49,225 nucleotides of DNA from Cloacimonetes bacterium UBA3900 (lineage in GTDB: Bacteria > Cloacimonadota > Cloacimonadia > Cloacimonadales > Cloacimonadaceae): the NCBI GenBank assembly GCA_002391675.1, contig DGFM01000046.1:1-49225 (forward strand), written 5' to 3'. The position numbers were made by a program, and so were the translations under genes. Positions 1 to 8,998 of the stretch are shown here, piece after piece (the first letter of the stretch is position 1; each line of letters begins with the position of its first letter). The notes beneath the pieces were generated by a model. That model was not told where the DNA came from. It ran no database searches and saw nothing but the letters and a program-made list of their open reading frames with translations.

Positions 1-34
1 AAAACTGTTTCCCAAAAACCGATGTCCGAATCAA

Positions 35-236
35 CCTTTGACTTTTGCCCCGGCTTACCCCACCCTCGGGTTTCCTCGGCGCTCGAATGCGTAACCCTTG
101 GGTTTTCTTTGGGTTACTTGTGGATCCCAAAGGAGACCCATAGGAGGGCCTAAGGGAGGCCGCATGAAATCGACGTTTTCGGGGGCGGTTTTGTTTGCAG
201 AAATCCGGGCCTGAAGTCAAATATTTCACAGAGGCC
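35..236 (+). repeat. dispersed ~200-bp intergenic repeat, copy 1
   Basis: This stretch recurs inverted at about 21783-21965 and, cut by the window end, at about 49160-49225. The most conserved part is roughly 96-215, where copy 2 differs at only a few positions. It contains two perfect 7-bp inverted repeats that share bases and so exclude each other as stems: GTAACCC (91-97) with GGGTTAC (111-117), and CTTTGGG with CCCAAAG around 107-133. The short reading frame beginning MKSTF is not kept between copies (copy 2 stops after five codons), so it is not protein-coding. The rest of 1-381 holds only the terminator; I see no gene there. Confidence 0.85.
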
Positions 237-332
237 CCCCATTCACTGCCCCGGTTTTCTCTCAAACCGCTCTGAGAAGCAAGGTTAATTTCCGGGCCAG
301 ATTTTCTGTTGCATCGGATTTGTCCGGACACA

Positions 333-363
333 AAAAAGCCCCGGGGAACTCCCAGGGCTTTTG
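333..363 (-). terminator. Rho-independent terminator of the TonB/PorV operon
   Basis: On the minus strand this is a stem of about ten pairs with one mismatch (AAAGCCC.GGG on one side, CCC.GGGCTTT on the other), a 5-base loop and a run of six T. It lies 19 bases after the stop codon of the last gene of the operon that begins at 12064. Confidence 0.9.
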
Positions 364-381
364 TATAGTTTCAACGTTGTA

Positions 382-2556
382 TTATTTCATCAACATCATC
401 TTTTTGGTTTCCACATGGTCGTTGGTGGTGAAGCGATAGAAGTAGATTCCGCTGGGCACGTTGTTGCCTCTGGAGTCTGTTCCGTTCCACACTACCTTGT
501 GTTCGCCAAAATCTTTTACTTCATTGACCAGGGTGTTTACCAATTGTCCTTTCACGTTGTAGATGGCCAGTTTGGCTTCACCGGTTCTGGGCATGGTGTA
601 GCTGATGGTTGTTGTGGGGTTGAAGGGGTTGGGGTAGTTTTGTCCCAACAGTCTGGGTGCGGGTGTCATGGTGTGTTGATCATTTCCGGGGCTGGTGGGT
701 CCACCAACGGGGAAGGTGATCATCAGTTCTGTAAACATGACTTCGCCGCCATCGTTTGTTGAGTGGTAGGGAGGTGTGATGGCGTGTGATCCCCAGGTAA
801 AGTCGTTGTAGAACATCAATCCGAGTTTACCAACCTTGTGCTCTCCGTCCATGTGTGAGAAAATCACTTTGTTGGCGGGATAGACCCACATGGGTTTGAT
901 GCCTTCAAACTCGGGCAGAGTGCTCTGGTTGTCGATCACGATCGGCTCACTCCAGGTGTCTCCATTGTCGGGAGATACGGAGATCCAGATTTCCGGGGTG
1001 TTCATATAGTCGAAGTAATCGAGGTCGTTCCACTTGTTGTGTTGACGTGCACGCCAGCTATTTTGCCATACTGCGGCCATCATTCCATACTCGTTTGCTT
1101 CGGAGAGTTTGGCATTGTTGTAGTGGAATCCCATTGCGCCTTCGTGGGCTTCGTCATCCCAGTGAGGGAAGGGCCAGTCGGTTACGACTTGGAGATAGTG
1201 CTGTCCTTCGTATTCGATGTATTCGGGCACGCCAAAGGGTGCTTCGATGTCCCAGGGGATGAAGCAATCATTGACTTCATCTTCGGGGTCTTTCTGAGGA
1301 TAGACCTCGTTGATGGTGAATTCGTTTGTTGTGGGATCAAAGACGAATGCTTTGAGATACTGCATATTGGGATAGTAGCTTCCCTCGTCGGTGGAAAGCG
1401 CCCAGATTCCCAGGCTATGTACTCTGCCATCAATGTCGGTCACGGTGTTGGCGTGTCCGGAATGGGAGCACATCACGCTGAATCCGATTGTTCCGTCAGC
1501 ATGGGGGTTGCCATTTTGGTCTTCAAAATAGCCAACAGTGCTGCCGGGGGCAGAGGGTGGGTTGTTGACGGGGAATTTGCTGTAGGAGCTGACGCGGGTC
1601 CATTCGCCCTGACCGTAGTTTCCGCACATGAAGACGTCCATGTCCGGTTCGTCGATGCTGTTATCATTGGCGTCTTGGCCAAAGTGATAACCGGCATAGT
1701 AGACGTTTCCGCTTCTATCCACAGCGATGGAGTGGAAGGGACGACGCCATGCGGATTGGTCATGGTTCCAGGCTGTCATTTCGGGAATGTCGATATGTCC
1801 CCAGTTGAGAGCTGTACCGGCAACGACATCATCCTCGTCAAAGTCTGTATAAGCAATCAGGGGGTTTTCGGAGGGGTTTCCTGCGGCGTTGTTGGACACA
1901 GCGTTACGGCAGACCACGTAGATTCTTCTTTTTCCATCGATGGGTGAGGGTCCGATCACGGCTGTGGGCCAGATGAATTCGCTGGTGTTGGTTCCACCGA
2001 TTTCGTAGGGGTTGTCGATAATGACTGTGACATCGTTGAAGAGGCCGGGATACTGATCGAGGAAAGCGTCAGTAACAAGCTGTACTTCGAGCTCGCTATC
2101 AGTGTCAGTATTGGCGTGCCAGGCATAGAAGGGTTTTCCGCTAACGGGGTCAACGGCTACAGTTCCATAGCCTTCATGGTTTTGGGTGTTTGTGATTTCG
2201 TTGTTTGTAACGACATCGCCTGCAGCATTGATGTAGGTATAAAACATACGTCTTGTGCTTCCGGTTGTGGGCTGTGATTTTCCATGATAGGTCATGAAAT
2301 AGCCACCGCCTGCACTTTGAGGAATCACCTGAAGGGGCAAGCCGTTGTAAGAGCCGATCATGTAGTCGTAATAGTTTGGTGCTACAGTTGTCGGTGTTTT
2401 TGTAAAGGTATACTGGGGTACATTTCTGCGTGGAGCAAGACGCACTCCAGCCGGGCTTTCCACCGGCTTTTTCTCCATAACGGGCTGCATCTGACCGGCA
2501 TATGCAAAGCTAAAGAGAAGGCCGATTGTGATAAGAGTAATTACAAATCTTTTCAT
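382..2556 (-). CDS. secreted protein with C-terminal type IX-like sorting domain
   Basis: 724 residues. A signal peptide is visible at 1-20 (hydrophobic FVITLITIGLLFSFAYA, then G). The middle is rich in W, Y, G and N and has short recurring D-x-x-G-x-V-type strands such as VTDIDGRVHSLGIW, which fits a beta-propeller of sialidase/BNR type, but I cannot assign an enzyme activity. Residues about 636-724 are a textbook sorting tail: LGQNYPNPFNPTT, then an Ig-like FlgD-type fold, ending KKMMLMK. In Bacteroidota such tails direct export by the type IX machine and anchoring at the surface. The start has a GGAGA site. It is the last gene of the operon, 17 bases after the PorV-like gene, and a strong terminator follows, so it is probably a cargo or partner of that system. 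Confidence 0.85.
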   Translation of the reverse strand: MKRFVITLITIGLLFSFAYAGQMQPVMEKKPVESPAGVRLAPRRNVPQYTFTKTPTTVAPNYYDYMIGSYNGLPLQVIPQSAGGGYFMTYHGKSQPTTGSTRRMFYTYINAAGDVVTNNEITNTQNHEGYGTVAVDPVSGKPFYAWHANTDTDSELEVQLVTDAFLDQYPGLFNDVTVIIDNPYEIGGTNTSEFIWPTAVIGPSPIDGKRRIYVVCRNAVSNNAAGNPSENPLIAYTDFDEDDVVAGTALNWGHIDIPEMTAWNHDQSAWRRPFHSIAVDRSGNVYYAGYHFGQDANDNSIDEPDMDVFMCGNYGQGEWTRVSSYSKFPVNNPPSAPGSTVGYFEDQNGNPHADGTIGFSVMCSHSGHANTVTDIDGRVHSLGIWALSTDEGSYYPNMQYLKAFVFDPTTNEFTINEVYPQKDPEDEVNDCFIPWDIEAPFGVPEYIEYEGQHYLQVVTDWPFPHWDDEAHEGAMGFHYNNAKLSEANEYGMMAAVWQNSWRARQHNKWNDLDYFDYMNTPEIWISVSPDNGDTWSEPIVIDNQSTLPEFEGIKPMWVYPANKVIFSHMDGEHKVGKLGLMFYNDFTWGSHAITPPYHSTNDGGEVMFTELMITFPVGGPTSPGNDQHTMTPAPRLLGQNYPNPFNPTTTISYTMPRTGEAKLAIYNVKGQLVNTLVNEVKDFGEHKVVWNGTDSRGNNVPSGIYFYRFTTNDHVETKKMMLMK

Positions 2557-2573
2557 AATGTCTCCTTGTTATT

Positions 2574-3602
2574 TTAATAGCTCATTTTCAGTGATACACG
2601 GTGAGCGGTCTTCAGGGGATTTTCCATCAGCTTGCCCATATCCGTGTAGGCATAGTCAATATTGAAGATGGCGAAGGATGTTGCGATGCGATATCCCAAG
2701 CCTGCACTGAAACCGTTGGTGTCATATCCGATCTGGTATCCACCTCTGAGGAAGAGGTTTGATAGCTTGTATTCGGTTCCCAGGTTCCAGGTTTCTTTTC
2801 TGTCTACGACGTTGTCCAATTGTAGTGAAGCGATCCAGTGTGAAGTATCCGTGCGCATGATATCACCGCTGATTCCCAGTGAGAAGCTCATGGGTATTTT
2901 ACAATCAAGCTCGGGACCGTCTTCGTCCACCAAACCGTCACCATCGTTGTCAAAGAGATCAAATGGGTCTTCGTCATAAAGGCCGTCTTCATCGTTGTCC
3001 ACACGGTATCTGATGTCGGGGCCGAAGTTGCGCAGCACCATTCCGATCTTCAAGTTTTGCCATCCAGTGTTATACATAGACCCAATATCAAAGGCGTAGC
3101 TATTCACGGCAAATTCATACAGGTTTTCTCTGAGGTATTTCACTCCCACGCCTGCGGAGAATTTGTCGGTAAACACAGAGGCATAGTTGACTCCAAAGGC
3201 CATACCGCTATTGGTAAAAGTTTCGCCTGTAGGGCCAAAGGTTTCTTCATCTGTGATTTCTATATCATCCATATGCAACACGGAGCCATAGACGGCAAGC
3301 GTGCTGACGCCGTTTGTGAAGGAGGCGGCGGCATATTCGTGATATATGTTTGCAATCCAGTTTGTGTGTGAGAAGAAGGCTTGGTTTTGCATTGCGGGGG
3401 CCAAGCCGGCTGGATTCCAAAAGGTGGAGGAGATATCGTCTGAAACAGCGGTATATGCTTCTCCCATTCCTATAGCGCGGGCGTCCACACCGAGTTTGAG
3501 AAACTGCAGTGCAGCAGTTCCTGTCTTACCAAAAGGCGTGGCAGAGAGCATTATAGGCAGCAGAAGGAGCAGGGCGATAATGAATGTGCTTTGTTTTTTC
3601 AC
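2574..3602 (-). CDS. PorV/PorQ-family outer-membrane beta-barrel protein
   Basis: 342 residues with a signal peptide (about 1-21, ending ATPF). It starts at GTG, fixed by GGAGG six bases upstream. The mature N-terminus, FLKLGVDARAIGMGEAYTAV followed by D-D-I and WNPAGLA, is the classic opening of the PorV/PorQ (UPF0164) family, FadL-like barrels. In Bacteroidota, PorV carries type IX cargo to the attachment complex; here that role is inferred from the two exported proteins on either side. Two acidic loops, DNDEDGLYDED (202-212) and DNDGDGLVDED (218-228), look like calcium-binding D-x-D-x-D-G loops and match loops in the neighbouring 1016-residue protein. Confidence 0.9.
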   Translation of the reverse strand: MKKQSTFIIALLLLLPIMLSATPFGKTGTAALQFLKLGVDARAIGMGEAYTAVSDDISSTFWNPAGLAPAMQNQAFFSHTNWIANIYHEYAAASFTNGVSTLAVYGSVLHMDDIEITDEETFGPTGETFTNSGMAFGVNYASVFTDKFSAGVGVKYLRENLYEFAVNSYAFDIGSMYNTGWQNLKIGMVLRNFGPDIRYRVDNDEDGLYDEDPFDLFDNDGDGLVDEDGPELDCKIPMSFSLGISGDIMRTDTSHWIASLQLDNVVDRKETWNLGTEYKLSNLFLRGGYQIGYDTNGFSAGLGYRIATSFAIFNIDYAYTDMGKLMENPLKTAHRVSLKMSY

Positions 3603-3613
3603 GGTATTCCTCC

Positions 3614-6600
3614 TTACTTAATGATTACAAACTTGCCGACTTTGATTTTGTTATCGGCTTTGTTTTCCACAGAGTAGAGGTATACTCCGGGAGCTATGAT
3701 CTGACGATTCTTGGAGAGCAGATCCCATTCATGCATACCACTGGCACTGATGCCTTGGCTGTCGGCCTTACTGATGGTGAGGATATCCGTCATATGAGCA
3801 CCATTGTGATGGAGTTCTTTCACCAAGTCGCCAGCAAGGGTGTAGATGCGGACAGTACATTCCATGGGCAGGTTTACAAACCAGATACGTCTACTCTTAT
3901 CACCCTTTTCGTCACCCTCACGGCGGCCGTCAAACTTGCTGCTGCCGATGTAGGGGTTGGGGATAACGTAGATGTTGTCCATGTTTTCTTTTGCCAATGT
4001 TCCGGGGAAGAACACCTTCATATTGGCGTCTTTATCACGTCCTGTTTCCAGGAAGTTAAGGTCTTGTGAAGGGATGCCTCTGTCATATGCAGTTACAGCC
4101 AGATAGTATTCTATACCTTTGCGGGGATACATGATCTCAGAGCGGTAGTAGCGTCTTGCCAGGCGTTTGTGATGCAGGTCTGTGAGCGCATCGTCGTCGC
4201 CGATTGCTACTTGTCCACCATGTCCGGGCAGCGGGATGAGCTTTGTATCTACCAGTTCATCATAGATTTCGTCTCTCAGCTGCGGGTGCTTGAACAAGCG
4301 GGCCTGCAACTGCTGGATGTACTGCGTGGGCTTTCCTGAATGGTCAGTGGCGATCTGATCAGCTTGTGCCTGAATGTTTGCGTCGTAGTTTACGTTATGG
4401 TCATAGATAGGCCAGCCGTAGAACGTTTCGTTTGCGGCACAAGGTACCAGGTGATAGCTGTCGTCAAAGCGATAGTAGTTTGAATATTGGTCGGTTTCTG
4501 TCCAGGCATTGGGATTTGGCAACCCCTTATCGATGCCCAGGTAGCCGCCATAGTCTACATAAACGCTATCGCCAAAGTTTACGGCGTAGTCTACCAGGTC
4601 TTGGGCGGTATCTATCTTATCCCAACGATCCATCATCGTCCAGTCCTCTTGAGAGCCGCTTCCGCTGCGCCCCCAGAGGGTATAGCCTTGGAAGTCGTGC
4701 CTCAACCTGTGCGATGTGTAGGGGTTGACCGTTGCGTTCATGTTCCATTGATAATTCGCATCACCAAATCTGGGTTTGAACTCTTCCGGGTATCCACTCC
4801 AGTCTACGAAGTTGGGGTCACTGTCAATGCCGGGTTTGTAGCCGTCAAAGGCAGGGTTTTGCCAACCGACGACAGCGCTGAGCACGGTCATGGTGTCGTA
4901 GCTGAACTCACTTCTGTTGTCCCAATAGACGTCGATCTGGCTGCCGTCCTTGAGGATTTCGGCATACACTTTGGGGATTTCGGGTGGTTCGGGCGGGTTG
5001 TAGTGAGGGAAGGTGTCAGGCAAGACCACAGTTACGAGGTTTTGTGCCTGTCCGTAAATCACTTTTGCCCAGCGGGCGGAACGCTTGAGGTCTTCTTTAT
5101 TGTCACCGGGGAAGATGGCGATCACGATTTTCATGGTGCGGCCGGGAGCCAGGTTCCAGGAACCATCGGTAGGATTGTTCATTCCCTTCATGTCTCCATA
5201 GAAAGAGAAGAGGAAACGTGTATCCTTGGCTTCGGGCTGCTCATATTCCGTGATGTCATCTCGTTCGGGCCTCAGCGGTTCAAACTTGTCAGGATTTGGA
5301 TTCTTTCCTGTGAGCAACGCATATTTCTCGTTGCTGGTCTTACCGGCTATCAAGGTGCCGGGTTTAAAGTCGTCCGGGCCATCTCCCACTTCCCAATACC
5401 AGCAGTGGAATTTGAGCTGTTCGGGGTCTGGCGTACAAACGCGGGCGCCCACCAAACCTGTGGTAAGGCCACCGTCTCCGTCTGCGTCATAAGTGTAGGC
5501 AAATTCATAACCTTCACCTTTCACGTATCCGGATTTGTCGTCAGCGGCTTTTTCGCGGCCCCAGCTTTGAGGACCGACGTCACAGTCCATGTAAATACCC
5601 ATGGCGCAGTCAAACAAAGTATCCTGCGTGGCAATGTTCATGTTTGTGATGTTAAATTCCACGTAGACCAGGTTTTTGATGTAGTCATAGCTCCATTGGT
5701 AGCTCATCTGGCGTACACGGATGTTTAGGGGCCAGTGTGTGTTTCTGCTTCTGGATATGCCCAGGTCTCTGTCACCTGTGGTGCCGAAAGGACAATAGTC
5801 ATAATAATATGAGATAAAGTCCTGCTCGGAGACAGGGGCGCCATCCTCGTCCACACGGCCGTCTCCATCGTCATCATGAGGCGCGGAGAAGGCGTAGCTC
5901 GGGTAGCTCATATCAGAGAGATCCATGAAGCCCAAGGGGAACCAGATCTCGATATTGTGACCCTCGTTAATGACATTATAGTTGTGGGTATTATGGATGT
6001 ATTGACCACCAAACTGGGCAAACTGTGAAGGCAGCTCACTGGCTACCCTCAAGGGGAAGGTGTATCCCACAAAGTCTTCGTCGATTATGCCGTCGCCATC
6101 ATCGTCCACACCTCTTTTTTGGGTTCTGGTACTGGCGGTGGCAACCTCGTCCATCACGTTCCAGGTTTCGTATAGATCAACTACATCCATGTTTCCCGCA
6201 ACCAAGGGGTTGTATGCCGGTAGAAACTCGTAGAGGTCCAAGTCTCCATCGAAACCTATAGTGGTCAGCGTGTCGACAACCGGTTTCATCCAGGGGCGCC
6301 AATCGGGTTGGCCTTCAGCAACGACTTGCATACTGTCTGGACTGGGGTTGACGGCTTTCCAATACATCTTTCGCCCGGCTGCGTTACGACGGTATTTCTT
6401 GGCTCCAAACCAAAGTGCGCCCTGGAAAAGATAGTCAATTCCACTACCTCCCGGGTACTCCAGGGAGGGATATTGGGGCGAGCCACTTCCCGAGCCAAAG
6501 AAACCATAGTTACTGACGCGCAGCCAGATGTTTCCCACTCTGTGGACTCTGCTGCGGTCAAGCTTTTTGGAGGCGGGGTCTGCAGATACTACTGCCGCCG

Positions 6601-6664
6601 CAGATACTATCATTGGGATGATAAGCAACACAAGCAGGCAGAGTAACGTTTTATTAAACTTCAT
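3614..6664 (-). CDS. large secreted surface protein with calcium-loop motifs
   Basis: 1016 residues. Signal peptide at about 1-22 (LLCLLVLLIIPMIVSAAA). No enzyme family is recognised. Two acidic loops, DDDGDGIIDED (187-197) and DDDGDGRVDED (264-274), fit the D-x-D-x-D-G calcium-binding pattern. A region around 555-600 beginning YNPPEPPEIPKVYAE resembles a fibronectin-type linker. The last ~110 residues begin YVIPNPYIGSS and end KVGKFVIIK, a variant FlgD-like tail used for surface sorting in FCB bacteria. It sits between tonB (19 bases) and the PorV-like gene (11 bases), so it is most likely exported and may work with the receptor of the same operon, for example as a surface substrate-binding or processing protein. 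Function is unknown. Confidence 0.8.
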   Translation of the reverse strand: MKFNKTLLCLLVLLIIPMIVSAAAVVSADPASKKLDRSRVHRVGNIWLRVSNYGFFGSGSGSPQYPSLEYPGGSGIDYLFQGALWFGAKKYRRNAAGRKMYWKAVNPSPDSMQVVAEGQPDWRPWMKPVVDTLTTIGFDGDLDLYEFLPAYNPLVAGNMDVVDLYETWNVMDEVATASTRTQKRGVDDDGDGIIDEDFVGYTFPLRVASELPSQFAQFGGQYIHNTHNYNVINEGHNIEIWFPLGFMDLSDMSYPSYAFSAPHDDDGDGRVDEDGAPVSEQDFISYYYDYCPFGTTGDRDLGISRSRNTHWPLNIRVRQMSYQWSYDYIKNLVYVEFNITNMNIATQDTLFDCAMGIYMDCDVGPQSWGREKAADDKSGYVKGEGYEFAYTYDADGDGGLTTGLVGARVCTPDPEQLKFHCWYWEVGDGPDDFKPGTLIAGKTSNEKYALLTGKNPNPDKFEPLRPERDDITEYEQPEAKDTRFLFSFYGDMKGMNNPTDGSWNLAPGRTMKIVIAIFPGDNKEDLKRSARWAKVIYGQAQNLVTVVLPDTFPHYNPPEPPEIPKVYAEILKDGSQIDVYWDNRSEFSYDTMTVLSAVVGWQNPAFDGYKPGIDSDPNFVDWSGYPEEFKPRFGDANYQWNMNATVNPYTSHRLRHDFQGYTLWGRSGSGSQEDWTMMDRWDKIDTAQDLVDYAVNFGDSVYVDYGGYLGIDKGLPNPNAWTETDQYSNYYRFDDSYHLVPCAANETFYGWPIYDHNVNYDANIQAQADQIATDHSGKPTQYIQQLQARLFKHPQLRDEIYDELVDTKLIPLPGHGGQVAIGDDDALTDLHHKRLARRYYRSEIMYPRKGIEYYLAVTAYDRGIPSQDLNFLETGRDKDANMKVFFPGTLAKENMDNIYVIPNPYIGSSKFDGRREGDEKGDKSRRIWFVNLPMECTVRIYTLAGDLVKELHHNGAHMTDILTISKADSQGISASGMHEWDLLSKNRQIIAPGVYLYSVENKADNKIKVGKFVIIK

Positions 6665-6683
6665 ATTCTATTCTCCCAATCAT

Positions 6684-7322
6684 CTAATTTAATCTAAATT
6701 CAACAGGTATGATCACGAGCGTGTCGATAGGATGGCCACCGCTTTTGCCGGGTTGGAATCTCACTCTGCGCACGGCAGCTATAGCGGCGTCGTCCAGGCC
6801 GATAATGGAGCGTTGCACTCTGACGTTGCCTACGGTTCCATCGCGGTAGACTTCCACTTCCAAGACCACGGTGCCTTGGGTGCGGGTGCGCTTGGCTGCG
6901 TCCGGATAGTCCGGTCTGAGCTCACCGATGATCACAGGTGGATCATCATAAGCTTCAAACTTGACCATCTCACCATCTCTATCTCTGGAAAGGGCAGATG
7001 AGGTGGTGATTGAGATGTCTCCAATCTGGGCCAAAGCTTGTTCATACTTGGCAGCGATAGCGGGGTCTGAAGAGGTGCTGAGCTCATCACTGATGATGAT
7101 GGGCACTTCGATCTTGACTTCCACTTCGGGCTGTTCCAGCTTTTCACGCTCTTCCATGGGGATATCCACAAGTTCCGTCTCGGTGACGGTAAACTTTTGT
7201 TTACGGGCTTCGATATTGGGGGTAACCACGAGCACGAAGGTGGTGAGCACCAGGGCCAGGGTTACCGCTTTGGCAAGTTGTGAATTTGCCACGTCTTTCC
7301 AATCGGAATACTTCATTGCCAT
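6684..7322 (-). CDS. tonB: TonB energy transducer
   Basis: 212 residues from the ATG that follows GGGAGGATATC; an upstream in-frame ATG would overlap the ExbD gene and lacks such a site. One transmembrane helix near residues 17-35 (AVTLALVLTTFVLVV), a short acidic periplasmic linker without the usual long Pro-rich spacer, and a TonB C-terminal domain from about 133 to the end (YPDAAKRTRTQGTVVLEVEV, later FQPGK and PVEFRLN). TonB passes the energy of the ExbB/ExbD proton channel to receptors in the outer membrane. Being in the same operon as one receptor suggests a dedicated transducer. The short linker may limit reach or reflect a thin periplasm. Confidence 0.93.
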   Translation of the reverse strand: MAMKYSDWKDVANSQLAKAVTLALVLTTFVLVVTPNIEARKQKFTVTETELVDIPMEEREKLEQPEVEVKIEVPIIISDELSTSSDPAIAAKYEQALAQIGDISITTSSALSRDRDGEMVKFEAYDDPPVIIGELRPDYPDAAKRTRTQGTVVLEVEVYRDGTVGNVRVQRSIIGLDDAAIAAVRRVRFQPGKSGGHPIDTLVIIPVEFRLN

Positions 7323-7332
7323 GATATCCTCC

Positions 7333-7767
7333 CTATTGGTCCTTCTGCTGGGCTTCAAAAGCCACAACCAGGGTTTCGGCGTCCTGAAGTTGACGCATTA
7401 CGTCTGACATCGCACCGTACTTGGTCTCTCTGTCAGTCCTGAAACAGACAACGATTTCAGGGTTTTCAGCTTTCTTGGCGATTAAGGCGTTTTTGACGTA
7501 AACATCTTCTTCGCTCTCGATCTTGGAGGGGACATCATCAAGCAGGATGGTTTCATTTTTCATCACATAAATGGTGGCGGTGTTGTTGCGGGGAATGCGC
7601 TCAATGCTTTGAGCCTGGGGCCAACGGTCTCGGTCTACCCAAAATTGCTTTTCCTGGACAAACACGGTCGTCACCATAAAGAACAGCAGGAGCAGGAAGG
7701 CGATGTCGCCCATCGATCCCTGAGGGATTTCGATGTCACGATCTCTTGATCTGTTTATTTTTGCCAT
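7333..7767 (-). CDS. exbD: ExbD/TolR-family biopolymer transporter, paralogue 2
   Basis: 144 residues. A single N-terminal transmembrane helix follows IPQGSMGDIAFLLLLFFMV, with Asp21 in the place of the essential proton-carrying Asp of ExbD/TolR. The periplasmic part ends in a typical ExbD fold (VVCFRTDRETKYGAMSDVMR). It is the second of two adjacent ExbD genes (13 bases after the first) and differs strongly from it outside the helix. Unlike the first, it has a W- and R-rich stretch just after the helix (FWVDRDRWPQ). GGAAGGA precedes the ATG. In systems with two ExbD proteins the two often form a heterodimer in the ExbB pore; that is inference here. Confidence 0.92.
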   Translation of the reverse strand: MAKINRSRDRDIEIPQGSMGDIAFLLLLFFMVTTVFVQEKQFWVDRDRWPQAQSIERIPRNNTATIYVMKNETILLDDVPSKIESEEDVYVKNALIAKKAENPEIVVCFRTDRETKYGAMSDVMRQLQDAETLVVAFEAQQKDQ

Positions 7768-7780
7768 ATTATCCTTCCTT

Positions 7781-8209
7781 TTAGTTTGTGGATAGTGATA
7801 TCTTCTCGGCTTTCTGGGCCTTGAGTCTATCCACTACCCGGATCATATCTTTGTACTGGGCGTTTCTATCAGTGATGACCCTGAAGATCATGTCCTGATT
7901 TTCCCTTAATTTTTGCTGGATTATTGAGTCCAGCTCAGCATCTTCGATATGCCGCGCTGCTTCTTTATTTAAGATGATGGTGCCATCTTCCTGGATCTGG
8001 AGGCGTGTCATTTTATCCTCACCAAGCTGAATAGTTTCGGCCTTGCCCTCTGCACTGTCAGGAGCCATGGCCGGCAACACCAACTTGATACCTTCTTTCA
8101 CGTCAAACTTGGTGGTCGACATAAAGAAGACGATGAGCAGAAAGGCGATGTCAGCGGTCGACGCTGTCGGAATTGAAACCTTGCCTTTCCTTTTACGAGA
8201 GATATTCAT
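7781..8209 (-). CDS. exbD: ExbD/TolR-family biopolymer transporter, paralogue 1
   Basis: 142 residues. The N-terminal basic stretch and helix, SIPTASTADIAFLLIVFFMS, place the conserved Asp at residue 20. The periplasmic domain (MIFRVITDRNAQYKDMIRVV) is the standard ExbD/TolR fold. It acts with ExbB in the inner membrane as part of the proton channel that powers TonB. It lies 9 bases after exbB and 13 before the second exbD. The start is set by a G-rich site, TAGGGGGTAG, just upstream. Confidence 0.93.
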   Translation of the reverse strand: MNISRKRKGKVSIPTASTADIAFLLIVFFMSTTKFDVKEGIKLVLPAMAPDSAEGKAETIQLGEDKMTRLQIQEDGTIILNKEAARHIEDAELDSIIQQKLRENQDMIFRVITDRNAQYKDMIRVVDRLKAQKAEKISLSTN

Positions 8210-8218
8210 TTCTACCCC

Positions 8219-8968
8219 CTATCGAGACTCGATCAGGGTTTCAACTACTTTCTCGGAGGCACGCTGCATATCTATAACTAAGCCGTCGACAATGGTTGTG
8301 AAGACGTTGTAGAAAAACTGCACCGGGATAGCCACTATCAGGCCGGCCTCAGTGGTGATAAGAGCGATCTTGATACCGGAAGCCACAATGGTGGCGTCCA
8401 CGGCACGAGCTGCGGCGATGGCATCGAAAGCCTCGATCATACCGGCCACTGTACCCAAGAATCCCATCATGGGTCCCAAGGCGATAGCGGTCGACAGTTC
8501 GACGAATCCCTTTTCCAAATAGCTCATCTCGATCATTGCGGCGTTTTCCATGGCTTTTTCCACGGCATCAATACCGGAAGAAGCTTTCTGTGCACCAGCA
8601 TGGACAACTGCTGCCACAGGGCCGCGGGTCTTGGCTGCAAGCTCTGCGACCTCATCATACTTCTTGGCTTGAAGCATAGGAACGATGGTTCCCAAGAAGC
8701 TGTTGAGATTGATCTTGGCATAAACCAGGGCTATAAACTTCCAGATAATGTAAGCTAAGCCATAAATAGCGATGAAGAGAATTGGCCACATTGCCCATCC
8801 ACCATCGATAAACCATTTTACCATTCCAGTGCCAAAAATGAATTCGGCCAAGTTCTTGGTTCCGCCGGATGCTTCAGCTGTTTCTGCAACTTCCTGAGCA
8901 CCCAGGACACCGAGCAGCATTGTCATTGCCACTATGAGCAACAGTATCCATTTTGTCTTCTTGTTCAT
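8219..8968 (-). CDS. exbB: ExbB/TolQ/MotA-family proton channel protein
   Basis: 249 residues. A first hydrophobic segment at about 7-23 ends in GAQ and could be a cleaved signal peptide, an extension seen in many FCB-type ExbB proteins. Then come a membrane helix at 58-80 and the MotA/ExbB domain at about 100-235 with the two paired helices (LGPMMGFLGTVAGMIEAF and ITTEAGLIVAIPVQFFYN). The Thr and Glu residues in these helices are those that line the proton path. It forms a pentamer that holds ExbD. GGAGG lies seven bases before the ATG. It is the first gene after the receptor, 30 bases apart. Confidence 0.94.
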   Translation of the reverse strand: MNKKTKWILLLIVAMTMLLGVLGAQEVAETAEASGGTKNLAEFIFGTGMVKWFIDGGWAMWPILFIAIYGLAYIIWKFIALVYAKINLNSFLGTIVPMLQAKKYDEVAELAAKTRGPVAAVVHAGAQKASSGIDAVEKAMENAAMIEMSYLEKGFVELSTAIALGPMMGFLGTVAGMIEAFDAIAAARAVDATIVASGIKIALITTEAGLIVAIPVQFFYNVFTTIVDGLVIDMQRASEKVVETLIESR

Positions 8969-8998
8969 TATGTGATTCCTCCTTAGGAACTTGAAATT

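Noticed and set aside
170..220. Short peptide frame starting MKSTF in the dispersed repeat
   Set aside because: Copy 2 has a stop after five codons, so the frame is not conserved.
4487..5728. A 413-codon plus-strand frame inside the 1016-residue protein gene
   Set aside because: Antisense to a gene with a signal peptide, motifs and a tail in an operon; no sign of coding of its own.
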